A stretch of 64,000 nt of DNA from Xanthomonas hortorum (GTDB taxonomy: Bacteria; Pseudomonadota; Gammaproteobacteria; Xanthomonadales; Xanthomonadaceae): positions 1,860,001 through 1,924,000 of the forward strand of contig NZ_CP101417.1 in NCBI RefSeq assembly GCF_024339125.1, written 5' to 3'. Position numbers and translations under genes: made by a program. Every line of letters begins with the position of its first letter. Within the stretch, counting starts at the first letter, position 1. The notes under the pieces were generated by a model. It saw only the letters and a list, made by a program, of their open reading frames with translations, did no database searches and was not told where the DNA came from. Positions 13,046 through 22,254 of the stretch are shown here, one piece after another.

Positions 13046-15565
13046 GTGCTCAAGACCGTTCTGTTCCAACTGCACTGGTTGCTCGGCATCACCGCCGGGC
13101 TGGTGCTGTCGGTGATGGGGTTGACCGGCGCGTTGATGTCCTTCGAAAACGAGATCGTGCGGTTGGCCAATCCGGCCATCGCGCAGTTGGCCGAGCGGCA
13201 TGCGGCAGGTGAGCGACCGTTGCCGATCGATGCATTGCTGCGCAAGCTCGATCTGGACCAGCAGCAGGCGGTCACGCGCATGCTGATCGACCCCACCGGC
13301 GCGCGTCCGTCCACCGCACGCCTGGCCGGCAAAGGGGGCGGGCGGGTGTATTTCGATCCGTATACCGGCGAACAGGTCGCCGCTCCGCGGTTGAGTGGTG
13401 CGTTTGCATTTATCGAAGATCTGCATCGCCATCTGACTGCCGGCAAGCGCGGCCAGGCAGTGACCGGTGCAAGCACCTTGATCCTGCTGTTCTTCTGCGC
13501 ATCGGGCCTGTATCTGCGTTGGCCGCGACGTTGGTGGAGTCTGCGCACCTGGTGGGCGGTGGAATGGCGGCGGCAGGGGCGCAGTTTTCTGTGGAGCCTG
13601 CACGCGGTGTTCGGCACCTGGTGTCTGTTGGTGTATCTGCTGGTTGCGCTGACCGGGCTGACCTGGTCCTACACCTGGTATCGCGATGGCATGGTGGCCT
13701 TGCTCGGCACCGAGCCGGCGATGCGCGGCGACGGGCGCGATCATCGGCCGGCGACGGTGGATTTCGCAGCCGTGCAGCGCACTCTGGATTCCATTCCGGC
13801 CACGCGTATTTCTGCGCTGGATCTGCGTATTCCTCCTCGTGTCGGGCAACCGCTGAGCGCGCGATTCCTGCCCGACAATCCCGACCACGATCGTGCTTAC
13901 GACAATCTGGAAATCGATCCGGCCAGCGGCACGCTGCTCAAACGCCAGGACTACGCATTGCTGCCGTACGGGCAGCAGTTGCTGGTCAGCATGTTCCCGC
14001 TGCATTCGGGCAGTTTCTTCGGTCTGCCGGGCCGCATCGTGGTGATGCTGGCCAGTGTCGGCATGTCGGTGTTCTTCGTCACCGGCTGGATGCTGTACCT
14101 GGACCGCCGCCGCAAGAAGCGCGAACTGCGCGCCGCGCGCGTTGTATTGCACAGTGCACCGGCGGCCTCGCAGGCCGAGCCGTGGTTGATCGGATTCGCC
14201 AGTCAGAGCGGATTCGCCGAGCGCCTTGCCTGGCAGGCGGCCGGGCATTTGCAGGCCGCCGGTCTGCCGGTGCAGGTGCGCTCGCTGGCGCAGCTGGACG
14301 CGCAGCACCTGCAAGGCACCCGGCATGCGTTGTTTGTGGTCAGTACCTTCGGCGACGGCGAGCCGCCGGACGCGGCGCGCGGCTTCGAGCGTGAGTTGCT
14401 GCGTCAGCGGCTGGCGTTGCCGCAGCTGGCGTATGCGGTGCTTGCGCTGGGCGACCGGCAATACGCGCAGTTCTGCGGGTTTTCGCGGCGCATCGAGCAG
14501 TGGTTGAACACGCAGGGCGCGCAGCCGTTGTTCCCCGCAGTGGAAATGGACAACGCCGATCCGCAGGCCCTGGCGCAGTGGCATGCGCAATTGGGGCAGA
14601 TCGCCGGCGCACCGGTTGCCGCCGTCCCATTGACGCGCCCGACGCTGATGCACTGGACACTGTCATCGCGCACCCACCTCAACCCGGGCAGCGAAGGCGC
14701 GCCGATCTGGCGCATCGATCTGCATCCGCCGGCCGATGCGCACTGGCAGGCTGGCGACATCCTCGAAGTGCAGCCCGCGCATGCCGACGTGCAGGTACGC
14801 ACCTGTCTGGCTGCGTGGGGGCTGCAGCTCGACGCGCTGGTGCATGTGCACGCGCAGCTGCTGCCGCTGCAGCAAGCCGCTACCGAGCGCGTGTTGCCGG
14901 AACCGCCAGCAACGCCGCCGGCCTCCACGCCCGATCCACAAACATGGCTGGATGCCTGCGCCTGGCTACCCACCCGCGATTACTCACTGGCCAGCGTGCC
15001 GGCCGATGGCAGCGCGACTGCCGTCGTGCGCCTGACCACCTGCGCCGATGGCAGTCCCGGTCTGGGCTCGGGTTGGTTGATCTGCCATGCGCCTGTGGGC
15101 GCGCCAGTGCGTGCGCGTCTGCGCACCAATCCCGGTTTTCATCGTGTCGAACACGCGCCGATGGTGTTGATCGGTAACGGCACCGGCATCGCCGGCTTGC
15201 GCGGCTTGTTGCGTGAAGCCGAACTGGCCGGGGTGCACGGGCATTGGTTGCTGTTCGGCGAACGTCATGCCGCGCACGACCGGCTGTTTGCCGACGAACT
15301 GCAGGCCTGGCAGCGCAGTGGTCATCTGCAGCAACTGGATTGGGTGTTCTCGCGCGACCAGGCGCACAAGCGCTATGTGCAGCATCAACTGCGCGAAGCC
15401 GGCGATGCACTACGCCACTGGATCGATCGCGGTGCGGTGATGTACGTCTGCGGCAGCCTGGACAGCATGGCGCGCGAAGTCGATGCTGCACTGCGCGAGA
15501 TCCTGGGCGAGACGCGATTGGAGTCGTTGACCGCAGCGGGGCGTTATCGGCGCGATGTGTATTGA
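13046..15565 (+). CDS. PepSY-TM / flavodoxin / FAD-NADPH reductase fusion
   Basis: An 839-residue inner-membrane protein. The N-terminal part (about 1-375) is a PepSY-associated TM domain with four helices (LFQLHWLLGITAGLVLSVMGLTGA, then VTGASTLILLFFCASGLYL, the WSLHAVFGTWCLLVYLLVALTGLTW region and a helix near residue 345). Next comes a flavodoxin-like domain (VSTFGDGEPPD, ALGDRQYAQFCGF) and a CysJ-type reductase (RDYSLAS for FAD, LIGNGTGIAGLRG and YVCGSLDSMAREVDAAL for NADPH). Such fusions occur in iron-acquisition loci and are proposed to reduce ferric siderophores at the membrane; the exact substrate is unknown. The frame opens at 12941, but the Fur box at 12994-13012 sits inside that extension, so I place the start at GTG 13046. 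Confidence 0.85.
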   Translation: MLKTVLFQLHWLLGITAGLVLSVMGLTGALMSFENEIVRLANPAIAQLAERHAAGERPLPIDALLRKLDLDQQQAVTRMLIDPTGARPSTARLAGKGGGRVYFDPYTGEQVAAPRLSGAFAFIEDLHRHLTAGKRGQAVTGASTLILLFFCASGLYLRWPRRWWSLRTWWAVEWRRQGRSFLWSLHAVFGTWCLLVYLLVALTGLTWSYTWYRDGMVALLGTEPAMRGDGRDHRPATVDFAAVQRTLDSIPATRISALDLRIPPRVGQPLSARFLPDNPDHDRAYDNLEIDPASGTLLKRQDYALLPYGQQLLVSMFPLHSGSFFGLPGRIVVMLASVGMSVFFVTGWMLYLDRRRKKRELRAARVVLHSAPAASQAEPWLIGFASQSGFAERLAWQAAGHLQAAGLPVQVRSLAQLDAQHLQGTRHALFVVSTFGDGEPPDAARGFERELLRQRLALPQLAYAVLALGDRQYAQFCGFSRRIEQWLNTQGAQPLFPAVEMDNADPQALAQWHAQLGQIAGAPVAAVPLTRPTLMHWTLSSRTHLNPGSEGAPIWRIDLHPPADAHWQAGDILEVQPAHADVQVRTCLAAWGLQLDALVHVHAQLLPLQQAATERVLPEPPATPPASTPDPQTWLDACAWLPTRDYSLASVPADGSATAVVRLTTCADGSPGLGSGWLICHAPVGAPVRARLRTNPGFHRVEHAPMVLIGNGTGIAGLRGLLREAELAGVHGHWLLFGERHAAHDRLFADELQAWQRSGHLQQLDWVFSRDQAHKRYVQHQLREAGDALRHWIDRGAVMYVCGSLDSMAREVDAALREILGETRLESLTAAGRYRRDVY

Positions 15566-16202
15566 GCGCGGTCATGACCACTGCATCGCAGCCCTAGCCG
15601 AATTTTATTTAATACAGTCAGAAGCTAGTGAGTCGAGGGCGCGATGCCCTCACCGCTCGCGGGACACGCCGCAAGTACGTCCGTGTAGGCTCGGTGGCGG
15701 CATCCATGCCGCCACACGGTCCCGCAATCGGTGAGGACACCGCACCAGAGAGTTGGTCGGTAGTTTGATGAAGGCCTACCTGTTGATCGCGTTGTGTTTT
15801 GCGTTGCGAAGTTAATCGGCCGCAGCGTTATCCAAACAACACACCATGCCTTGCTTGCAACCATGCGTACCGACTATCTCGACTGGTCCTTGCCTGCCCA
15901 CCGTCGCGGGACCTTACGCGGCATGGATGCCGCGTAAGAGCCTACACGGACGTACTTGCGGCGTGTCCCGCGACGGTGAGCGGGCAAGGACCCTGCAGCC
16001 AAGTCGAAGATCATTGGCTCTACAAATGATCCATCTGCATTGTCTAAACACTCCTTACTTGCGGTGTGCCCAGCGATGCCAGGCCGGCAAGGACACTGCC
16101 GCAAATCCGTGGCAAAGCCGCAGCTCAGCTACCCTGCAACGGACCGGCGTGACGTAAGTTTTGTCAGCCGCTCTCAGTCTGATTTCGCGCATCCACTCAC
16201 CC
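15566..16202. other. Intergenic block of palindromic repeats
   Basis: This stretch between two convergent genes holds one copy of a composite repeat (15632-16016) and a short TTTTGTCAGCCGCTC motif (16159-16173). No credible gene is visible. Confidence 0.8.
15632..16016 (+). repeat. Composite intergenic repeat, copy 1 (A unit, linker, B unit)
   Basis: The A unit (15632-15757) contains nested inverted repeats: CCTCACCG/CGGTGAGG, GCGGGAC/GTCCCGC and the central hairpin TGGCGGCATCCATGCCGCCA (15695-15714). A linker of about 105 bases follows, then the B unit (15862-16016), which carries the reverse complement of the same core with hairpin TTACGCGGCATGGATGCCGC plus GTAA (15914-15937). The entire A-linker-B arrangement recurs at 50331-50714, including recognisable linker sequence (GATCGCGTTG, GCAGCGTTATCC, AACAACACA). 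Confidence 0.85.
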
Positions 16203-17084
16203 TCAACGGCAACTGGCATCCCCATCCACCGCCGGCGCCTTCATCCGGTAGATATCCAGTTGCCCCGCGCGCGGTGCACGCGCGCTGCCCGTCACCAGCA
16301 ACTCGCCCGGCTTGGCCGCATCCACCACCGCCCCGAAAGTGCGTTCCTGCGGCCCGTTGAACGACAGCGGCAACGCCTGGCCCGCGCCGTAATGCCCGTT
16401 CTCGCACGTCGCCAGCAATAACTGGCTGGGCCCATCTGTCTGCCCGCGCGCCCACACCAGCCCGCGCCCATCGCCGAGCCAGGCCGCATCCAGCTCATCG
16501 GCAGCGCTGTTGATGTCGCTCAACGGCACCGGTGCAACGAAGGCCTGCCCGTCCCAACGTGCCACGAACACGTCCATGCCGCCGGCACCGCCGTGCCCAT
16601 CGCTGGCGAACAGCAATCGCGTGCCGTCCAGCGACAGGGTCGGGGAGCGCTCGTTGCCGCGGCTGTTGATCGCTGCGCCCAGCGATTGCACCGCACCGAT
16701 CCCGCCCTGCGCATCCACCGGCGCGCGATACAGGTCGGCGCCGCCAGCACCGCCGGGCCGGGTGGAGGCGAACAGCAGCCAGCGGCCATCGGCACTGAAC
16801 AATGGCGAGGTCTCGTCATGCGTGCTGTTGATCGGCAGCGGCTGCGCGTTCTGCCAACGCCCGCCGCTCAGTTGGGCCTGCCACAGATCCCAGCCGCCGG
16901 CACCCCCGGCGCGGTCGCTGGCCCAGACGATGCGCTGGCCGTCCGGGCTCAACGTGGCGTGTGCTTCGTTGGCCGGCGTGGAGACCACGCCCATGCCTTC
17001 GATGCCGAACTCGGCAAGCCCCGACGCAGCCGGGACGAAGAGTAAACTTGCCGCCAGCGCGAGCAGCGTCCATCGGTATTGCAT
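16203..17084 (-). CDS. Exported beta-propeller (PD40/TolB-like) protein
   Basis: A 293-residue periplasmic protein: signal peptide MQYRWTLLALAASLLFVPAASG, then repeated PD40 blades of the form LSPDGQRIVWASDRAGGAGGWDLW, FSADGRWLLFASTRPGGAGGADLY and LSLDGTRLLFASDGHGGAGGMDVF. The repeats match the WD40-like domains of TolB and of peptidoglycan-associated OmpA-type proteins, but no OmpA domain follows. It probably binds a protein or glycan partner; function unknown. ATG 17084 is preferred over an upstream ATG at 17111 because it begins the signal peptide. It is divergent from aroE with only 52 bases between, so promoters overlap. Confidence 0.78.
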   Translation of the reverse strand: MQYRWTLLALAASLLFVPAASGLAEFGIEGMGVVSTPANEAHATLSPDGQRIVWASDRAGGAGGWDLWQAQLSGGRWQNAQPLPINSTHDETSPLFSADGRWLLFASTRPGGAGGADLYRAPVDAQGGIGAVQSLGAAINSRGNERSPTLSLDGTRLLFASDGHGGAGGMDVFVARWDGQAFVAPVPLSDINSAADELDAAWLGDGRGLVWARGQTDGPSQLLLATCENGHYGAGQALPLSFNGPQERTFGAVVDAAKPGELLVTGSARAPRAGQLDIYRMKAPAVDGDASCR

Positions 17085-17136
17085 GCGGTGTTCCTGCCTA
17101 AAGTCGCGCACAGTCTAGTCAACCAGAGAACGTTTC

Positions 17137-17988
17137 ATGCCCGTATCCCGTTATGCCGTGTTCGGTCACCCCGTCGCCCATTCGCTGTCGCCGGCCATCC
17201 ATGCCGACTTCGGGAAGCAGACCGGCATCGCGCTGGACTACACCGCCATCGACGCGCCGCCGGAGGAGTTCACCGCCGCGCTGGAGCGCTTCGCCGAGGC
17301 AGGCGGCAAGGGCGCCAACGTCACGCTGCCGCTGAAAGAGGCCGCCTGTGCGTTGTCGGCCAGCCTGAGCGACCGCGCGCGGCTGGCTGGCGCGGTCAAC
17401 ACGCTGGTGCGCAACGACAGCCAGTGGCAGGGCGACAACACCGACGGCGCCGGCCTGGTGCGCGATCTCACCGACCGCCACGGGCTGGATCTGCGTGGTC
17501 GCCGCGTGCTGCTGCTGGGCGCCGGTGGCGCTGCACGCGGCGTGGCGCCGGCATTGCTGGAAGCTGGCATCACCGAAATGGTGGTGGTCAATCGCTCCCC
17601 CGAGCGCGCCGATGCGCTGTGCGATGCATTGGGCGAACCGGCGCGGGTGATGTCGCGCTACATCGAAGATCTGCGCGATCTGGGCGATTTCGAGCTGATC
17701 GTCAATGCCACGGCCGCCGGGCGCGATCGCGATGCCGGTGCGTTCTCGCTGCCGCTGGGTCTGGTCAATAGCCTCACCGCAGCGGTCGATCTCAACTATG
17801 GCGAAACGGCCATCGCGTTCCTGGCCTGGGCACGTGCGGCGCAATGCCGCTATGCCATCGACGGCCTGGGCATGCTGGTGGAACAGGCTGCCGAGAGTTT
17901 TGCGCTGTGGCACGGCGTGCGCCCGGACACCAACCCGGTCTACGCCGCGCTACGCGCGCGCGAGGCCGTCCTGATCAGCGCCGACTGA
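17137..17988 (+). CDS. aroE: Shikimate dehydrogenase
   Basis: A 283-residue cytosolic NADPH enzyme that reduces 3-dehydroshikimate to shikimate in aromatic amino-acid synthesis. The substrate site is [12 protein letters not shown] (SxS motif) with catalytic Lys in [12 protein letters not shown] and Asp in [11 protein letters not shown]. The Rossmann dinucleotide motif is [20 protein letters not shown], followed by [11 protein letters not shown] for the NADP phosphate. C-terminal [18 protein letters not shown] is canonical. Full length; followed closely by two small membrane-protein genes. Confidence 0.96.
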   Translation: MPVSRYAVFGHPVAHSLSPAIHADFGKQTGIALDYTAIDAPPEEFTAALERFAEAGGKGANVTLPLKEAACALSASLSDRARLAGAVNTLVRNDSQWQGDNTDGAGLVRDLTDRHGLDLRGRRVLLLGAGGAARGVAPALLEAGITEMVVVNRSPERADALCDALGEPARVMSRYIEDLRDLGDFELIVNATAAGRDRDAGAFSLPLGLVNSLTAAVDLNYGETAIAFLAWARAAQCRYAIDGLGMLVEQAAESFALWHGVRPDTNPVYAALRAREAVLISAD

Positions 17989-17998
17989 GGTGGGCAGC

Positions 17999-18352
17999 GT
18001 GACCACCACCGACATCCTGCTGACCCTGGTCACCAGTCTGCTGTCGCGCGTGCCGCTGTTGATCGCTTTGCTGTTGGGGCTGGTGCTGCTGTGGCGTGCC
18101 CAACGCGGGTCGCTGCGGCGCGCCGGGCTGGCCGCGCTGTGGGTGCTGCTGGGCTGTTTGCTGGCCGAAGTCGCCTTTCAGGCCATTCCGATGCTGTTGC
18201 TGCAACAAGGCAATGTGCGCCAGATCAGCATGGTGGTCGGTGTCGCACACTTCGTCCTGATGGCCGTGCAGGCCGTGGGCATCGGCGTGCTGGTGTGGAC
18301 GCTGGCGCTCAGCCTGCAACGCTCACCGCCCGCAGCCAGCGAGCGGCCATGA
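17999..18352 (+). CDS. Small membrane protein A
   Basis: A 117-residue protein with about four hydrophobic helices (ILLTLVTSLLSRVPLLIALLLGLVLLW; LAALWVLLGCLLAEVAFQAI; SMVVGVAHFVLMAVQAVGIGVLVWTLALSL). I do not recognise the family. GTG 17999 is chosen because GAGGTGGG lies six bases upstream; an in-frame GTG at 17990 is too close to the aroE stop for that signal. It follows aroE by ten bases and its stop overlaps the next start (ATGA), indicating one translationally coupled unit. Confidence 0.65.
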   Translation: MTTTDILLTLVTSLLSRVPLLIALLLGLVLLWRAQRGSLRRAGLAALWVLLGCLLAEVAFQAIPMLLLQQGNVRQISMVVGVAHFVLMAVQAVGIGVLVWTLALSLQRSPPAASERP

Positions 18353-18576
18353 TTCCGATCAAGGCCCTGGGGCTGACCGTGGTCGGCCTGGTCAGCAGTG
18401 GCCAAGGCATGTGGACGCTGCTGTATCCAGACAACCTGGCGGCGGTCAACCGGGGCGGCAGCTTGTACGAACGCTTCGGGCCGACCGGTGTGGGCGCCGG
18501 CATGCTGGTCATGGGCCTGGCGATGGTGGTGATCGGCGTGGTGTGGGCGCGCTACGCCTGGCCGCGACGTACCTAG
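18349..18576 (+). CDS. Small membrane protein B
   Basis: A 75-residue protein with two hydrophobic segments (ALGLTVVGLVSSGQGMWTLL and GVGAGMLVMGLAMVVIGVVWARYAW). Its ATG overlaps the TGA of the previous gene by the ATGA arrangement, so the two small membrane proteins are probably made together and may interact. Function unknown. Confidence 0.6.
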   Translation: MIPIKALGLTVVGLVSSGQGMWTLLYPDNLAAVNRGGSLYERFGPTGVGAGMLVMGLAMVVIGVVWARYAWPRRT

Positions 18577-18621
18577 AGTGGCTAACAAACTGCGTAGTAG
18601 TTTTGATGGACACTCTTAGGT
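18576..18621. repeat. Short palindromic element (GAGTGGCTAACAAA family)
   Basis: GAGTGGCTAACAAACTGCGT begins right at the end of the small membrane gene, and GGACACTCTTAG closes it. Related ends occur at 50152, 53107, 55789 and 60650-60711. Confidence 0.45.
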
Positions 18622-18692
18622 AAAGACAACCGCGTTCAGTTGTTCCGCACGCCGGTCGCAGCCGCTGCGCCGGTCCGTGCGAAAATAGCGCG

Positions 18693-20825
18693 ATGAGTGA
18701 AGTCGCCCCACCGGCCGCGCCGTCGGCGCCCGTCCCTCCCCAGCGCAGCCTGACCGATCCGGTCAAGGCCAGCATCCGCGAGGCTTACGCCAAGCTGCAG
18801 GCCAACACGCCCGGCTTCGCCACGCGGCGGGCGCAGAGCCAGATGATCGGCCTGGTCTCGCGCGCACTTGCCACCTCCGGTGGCATCGGCATTGCCGAGG
18901 CGCCCACCGGCGTCGGCAAGAGCCTGGGCTACCTCACTGCGGGCGTGCCGATCGCCCTGGCCACCAAGAAAAAGCTGGTGATCAGCACCGGCACCGTGGC
19001 CTTGCAATCGCAGCTGGTGGAGCGCGACATCCCGGCCTTCCTCAAGGCCACCGGGCTGGAAGCGACCGTGGCACTGGCCAAGGGCCGCACGCGCTATCTG
19101 TGCACCCGGAATGCGGCTGAATTCGAAGGCGACACCAGCCAGAACGCCATGTTCGAAGACGAGCAGGCGCTCTACGACCGCCCGCTCAGTCCCGTCGATG
19201 CCGACCTGGCCAAACGTCTGGCCAAGGCCTACGCCGCGCGTACCTGGAACGGCGACCTGGATGACGCGCCCGAACAGGTCTCGGTACCGCTGCGCATGCG
19301 CATCACCACGCCTGCCTCCGGTTGTGCAGGCCGCCGCTGCAGCTACGCCGCGCAGTGCCCGGTGCTCAAGGCGCGCACCGATGTGCGCGAGGCGCAGATC
19401 GTGGTCACCAACCACGCCTTGTTGCTGTCGTCGCTGTCGCTGGGCGATGCCGAAAACGGCCAGCCGTTGATCGCCCCGCCCGCCGACATGCTGCTGGTAC
19501 TCGACGAAGGCCATCACATCGCCGGCGTGGCGATCGACCAGGGTGCGGCCAATCTGCCATTGGACGAAATGGCCAGGCGTACCGGCCGGTTGCAGATCCT
19601 CATCGCCGCCGCGTACCGCGCCGTGGACAAGGACAAGCTCGGCAACCTGCTGCCCAACGAAGCGGTCGAGGTCGCCGCGCGCGTTTCCAAATTGCTCAAG
19701 GCCTTCCACACCGAAGTCGAACACGTGTGGAAGCCCGAGCCCGGCGAGCGCGATCCGCTGTGGCGCGCGGCCAACGGCAAGTTGCCGCCGCAGTGGGGCC
19801 CAGCGATCGAAGAACTCGGCGAAGAAACCCGCGCGCTATTCAACTGGGTGCATGCCGCACACAGTGCGATCGCCAAGGGCAAGCAGGACGATTCGGCGCG
19901 CGAACGCCTGCAGCGCAGTCTCGGCATGGCGCTGGAAATGGCCGAGCAGCAACACAATCTCTGGAGCGGTTGGCGACGCGAAGACAAGGAAGGCCAGCCG
20001 CCGATGGCGCGTTGGATCACCTTATCGCGCGATGGCGATCTGATCTGCCATTGCTCGCCGGTGTCGGCCGCGCAGATGCTGCGCACGATGATCTGGAACG
20101 AGGTGGATTCGGTGGTGATGACTTCGGCCACGCTCACCGGCGGCGGAGATTTTCAATCCTTCGCCATCGACAACGGTCTGCCCGATCACGCCGAAATGGC
20201 GTCGCTGGCCTCGCCGTTCGATCTGCCCAACCAGGCCGAATTGATCGTGCCCAATTTTCCGGTCACCCCAGACGATCGCGAAGGCCACCCGAAGGAAGTG
20301 GCACGTTATCTGGTGCGCGAACTCGATTGGACCTCCAAAGGCAGCATCGTGCTGTTCACCTCGCGCTGGAAGATGGAAAAGGTCGCCGACCTGATGCCGC
20401 TGGCGCAGCGCAACCGCGTGCTGGTGCAGGGCGAGGGCAACAAGTCGCAACTGATCACCGAACACCTGCGCCGCATTGCCGCCGGCGAGGGCTCGGTGCT
20501 GTTTGGCTTGAACTCGTTCGGCGAAGGGTTGGATCTACCAGGCGACGCCTGCACCACCGTGGTCATCACCCAGGTGCCGTTCGCGGTGCCGACCGACCCG
20601 CAGACCTCGACCTTGAGCGAATGGCTGGAAAGCCGCGGTCATAACGCCTTCAACCTGATCGCTATCCCGCACGCGCTGCGCACACTCACGCAATTTGCCG
20701 GCCGCTTGATCCGCAGTTCCAACGACCACGGCCGCGTGATCATTCTTGATTCACGCCTGCTGACGCGTCGCTACGGCAAACGCATTATCGACGCGCTGCC
20801 GCCGTTCAAGCGGGTGATCGGTTAG
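18693..20825 (+). CDS. dinG: ATP-dependent DNA helicase DinG
   Basis: A 710-residue superfamily 2 helicase of the XPD/DinG type, moving 5' to 3' and acting on R-loops and D-loops. Motif I is EAPTGVGKSLGYL (about 69-81); motif II is the DEAH variant DEGHH. Between them sit four cysteines expected to ligate a [4Fe-4S] cluster (YLCTRN, SGCAGRRC, AAQC). Motif III region is SVVMTSATL and motif VI is QFAGRLIRSSNDHGR. The N-terminal 15 residues are Pro/Ala-rich. It ends in TAG, showing that UAG is an ordinary stop in this genome. Confidence 0.93.
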   Translation: MSEVAPPAAPSAPVPPQRSLTDPVKASIREAYAKLQANTPGFATRRAQSQMIGLVSRALATSGGIGIAEAPTGVGKSLGYLTAGVPIALATKKKLVISTGTVALQSQLVERDIPAFLKATGLEATVALAKGRTRYLCTRNAAEFEGDTSQNAMFEDEQALYDRPLSPVDADLAKRLAKAYAARTWNGDLDDAPEQVSVPLRMRITTPASGCAGRRCSYAAQCPVLKARTDVREAQIVVTNHALLLSSLSLGDAENGQPLIAPPADMLLVLDEGHHIAGVAIDQGAANLPLDEMARRTGRLQILIAAAYRAVDKDKLGNLLPNEAVEVAARVSKLLKAFHTEVEHVWKPEPGERDPLWRAANGKLPPQWGPAIEELGEETRALFNWVHAAHSAIAKGKQDDSARERLQRSLGMALEMAEQQHNLWSGWRREDKEGQPPMARWITLSRDGDLICHCSPVSAAQMLRTMIWNEVDSVVMTSATLTGGGDFQSFAIDNGLPDHAEMASLASPFDLPNQAELIVPNFPVTPDDREGHPKEVARYLVRELDWTSKGSIVLFTSRWKMEKVADLMPLAQRNRVLVQGEGNKSQLITEHLRRIAAGEGSVLFGLNSFGEGLDLPGDACTTVVITQVPFAVPTDPQTSTLSEWLESRGHNAFNLIAIPHALRTLTQFAGRLIRSSNDHGRVIILDSRLLTRRYGKRIIDALPPFKRVIG

Positions 20826-20897
20826 TTCAAGGCAGTTACTTTTTTCTGCTTTCGTGAGATCCCTGAAGGCGACATAGCGTTTTGAGATGTAATGGGC

Positions 20898-20926
20898 TTG
20901 ACAGGGGCTGTTTCTCTGGATTAACT
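20898..20926 (+). promoter_or_regulatory. Candidate promoter of the graspetide cluster
   Basis: A perfect -35 hexamer TTGACA (20898-20903), 17-base spacer, then TTAACT (20921-20926), a weak -10. Transcription would begin about 40 bases before the HlyD-type gene. The -35 and spacing are good, the -10 is not. Confidence 0.35.
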
Positions 20927-20973
20927 GGACCTGAAGGAAGTGGGTGCAGCCCTTAGCGAAACAGGAAGTGCAT

Positions 20974-22254
20974 ATGCCGGGCAGTTTCTTCAGGGAAGAA
21001 GTGTTGCGCGCACGCCGAGAAGCCTGGCTGACGCCGGTGCGCCTTGAGGCGCCGAGGTTCGGCTGGCCGTGTTTTGTCATTGCGGTGCTTCTTGTTATTA
21101 CCGTGCTTGCGTTGCTGTGCTTCGGGAGTTTCACACGGCATGAAGCCGTCAATGGCGCATTGGTACCGGACCGTGGCGTGTTGACATTGACGCCGCTCAG
21201 CGCTGGTATGGTCGCCAAGGCATTCGTGGTCGAGGGAGCCACGGTACGGGCTGGTGACCCTGTGCTGGAAATTTCGGGAGAACAAGACAGCACATCGCTC
21301 GGGGACACACAGGCATCGGTCATCTCGCAGCTTGAGATAAAGCGCACCCGTCTGAATGCAGATATGCAGGCGCAGAATCAACTGTACGCTGCCCAGCAGC
21401 GCGACCTGCGTCGAAGGATCACCTTGCTGCAGGCGCAGGTCGACAACACCGCAGAACAAATCCGGTTGCAGCGCCAGCGCGCAGACAGTGCGCAGCGGCT
21501 CTATGAGCAGTGGGTAAGCGCCGCAGAAAAGGGAATATTGACCAAGGTGCAATTACTGCAGCAGCAGGACATCGCAATCCAGAACCAAGGTCAACTCAAA
21601 GAGCTGCAAAAGCATGCACTGGACCTGCGCGTGGAGCACTCTCAACTGCAATCGGAGCTGGAACAAAATCCTGCGACCTTGGAAGGAAAGCGCAACGAAA
21701 TTGCCAGGCAGATTGCCGACGTCGCTCAATCTCTTTCAGAAAGCGAGGCACGCCGTTCCGTCGTCTTGCGCGCTCCCGCCGACGGAGTCATTGGAAACCT
21801 GTTCGTCCACGCCGGACAGCCGGTCAGCGCGCAACAGCCCCTCGTCACCTTGTTGCCCAAGAACATCACCTTGCGTGCCGAGCTCTGGGTGCCGTCCAAA
21901 GCAGTTGGATTCGTGACGCGTGGTGATCGCGTCCTTCTTCGCTATCAGGCGTTTCCGTATCAGAAGTTCGGCCGCCACGCAGGCCGTGTGGTTGAGGTCT
22001 CGCGTAGCGCGGTCACTTCGAAAGAGTTGTCATCGCTGCTGGGGCAACAGATAGAGGAGGCTCGCTATCGTGTCGTCGTTGAACTGGAAACGCAGCATAT
22101 TGTAGCCAACGGAAGGAAGGAGCTGCTGCGTCCGGGCATGGTGCTGGATGCCGACATACTTCTGGAGAAGCGCAAACTGATCGAATGGATGTTTGAACCC
22201 GTCTACGAAATGACGGCGCGTTTCTTGGATGATCCGGCCGGGAAACGCGCATGA
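20974..22254 (+). CDS. HlyD-family membrane fusion protein of peptide exporter
   Basis: A 426-residue adaptor of the type I secretion system. After a short cytoplasmic N-terminus (REEVLRARREAW) there is one transmembrane helix (about 33-53, FVIAVLLVITVLALLCFGSF), a lipoyl-like half (LTPLSAGMVAKAFVVEGATVRAGDPVLEI), a long alpha-helical hairpin (about 110-250, rich in Gln/Arg/Leu), the second lipoyl half (LRAPADGVIGNLFVHAGQPV) and a beta-barrel. This is the CvaA/RaxA-type architecture paired with C39-peptidase transporters. ATG 20974 has AGGAAG upstream; GTG at 20944 in frame would add ten residues. Its stop overlaps the next start (ATGA). Base composition is lower in G+C than dinG, as for the whole cluster. 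Confidence 0.9.
   Translation: MPGSFFREEVLRARREAWLTPVRLEAPRFGWPCFVIAVLLVITVLALLCFGSFTRHEAVNGALVPDRGVLTLTPLSAGMVAKAFVVEGATVRAGDPVLEISGEQDSTSLGDTQASVISQLEIKRTRLNADMQAQNQLYAAQQRDLRRRITLLQAQVDNTAEQIRLQRQRADSAQRLYEQWVSAAEKGILTKVQLLQQQDIAIQNQGQLKELQKHALDLRVEHSQLQSELEQNPATLEGKRNEIARQIADVAQSLSESEARRSVVLRAPADGVIGNLFVHAGQPVSAQQPLVTLLPKNITLRAELWVPSKAVGFVTRGDRVLLRYQAFPYQKFGRHAGRVVEVSRSAVTSKELSSLLGQQIEEARYRVVVELETQHIVANGRKELLRPGMVLDADILLEKRKLIEWMFEPVYEMTARFLDDPAGKRA

Noticed and set aside
15799..16157. Short plus-strand ORFs in the repeat block
   Set aside because: Similar peptides recur at 50497-51212 only because the DNA repeats carry open frames; no start signals or domain support.
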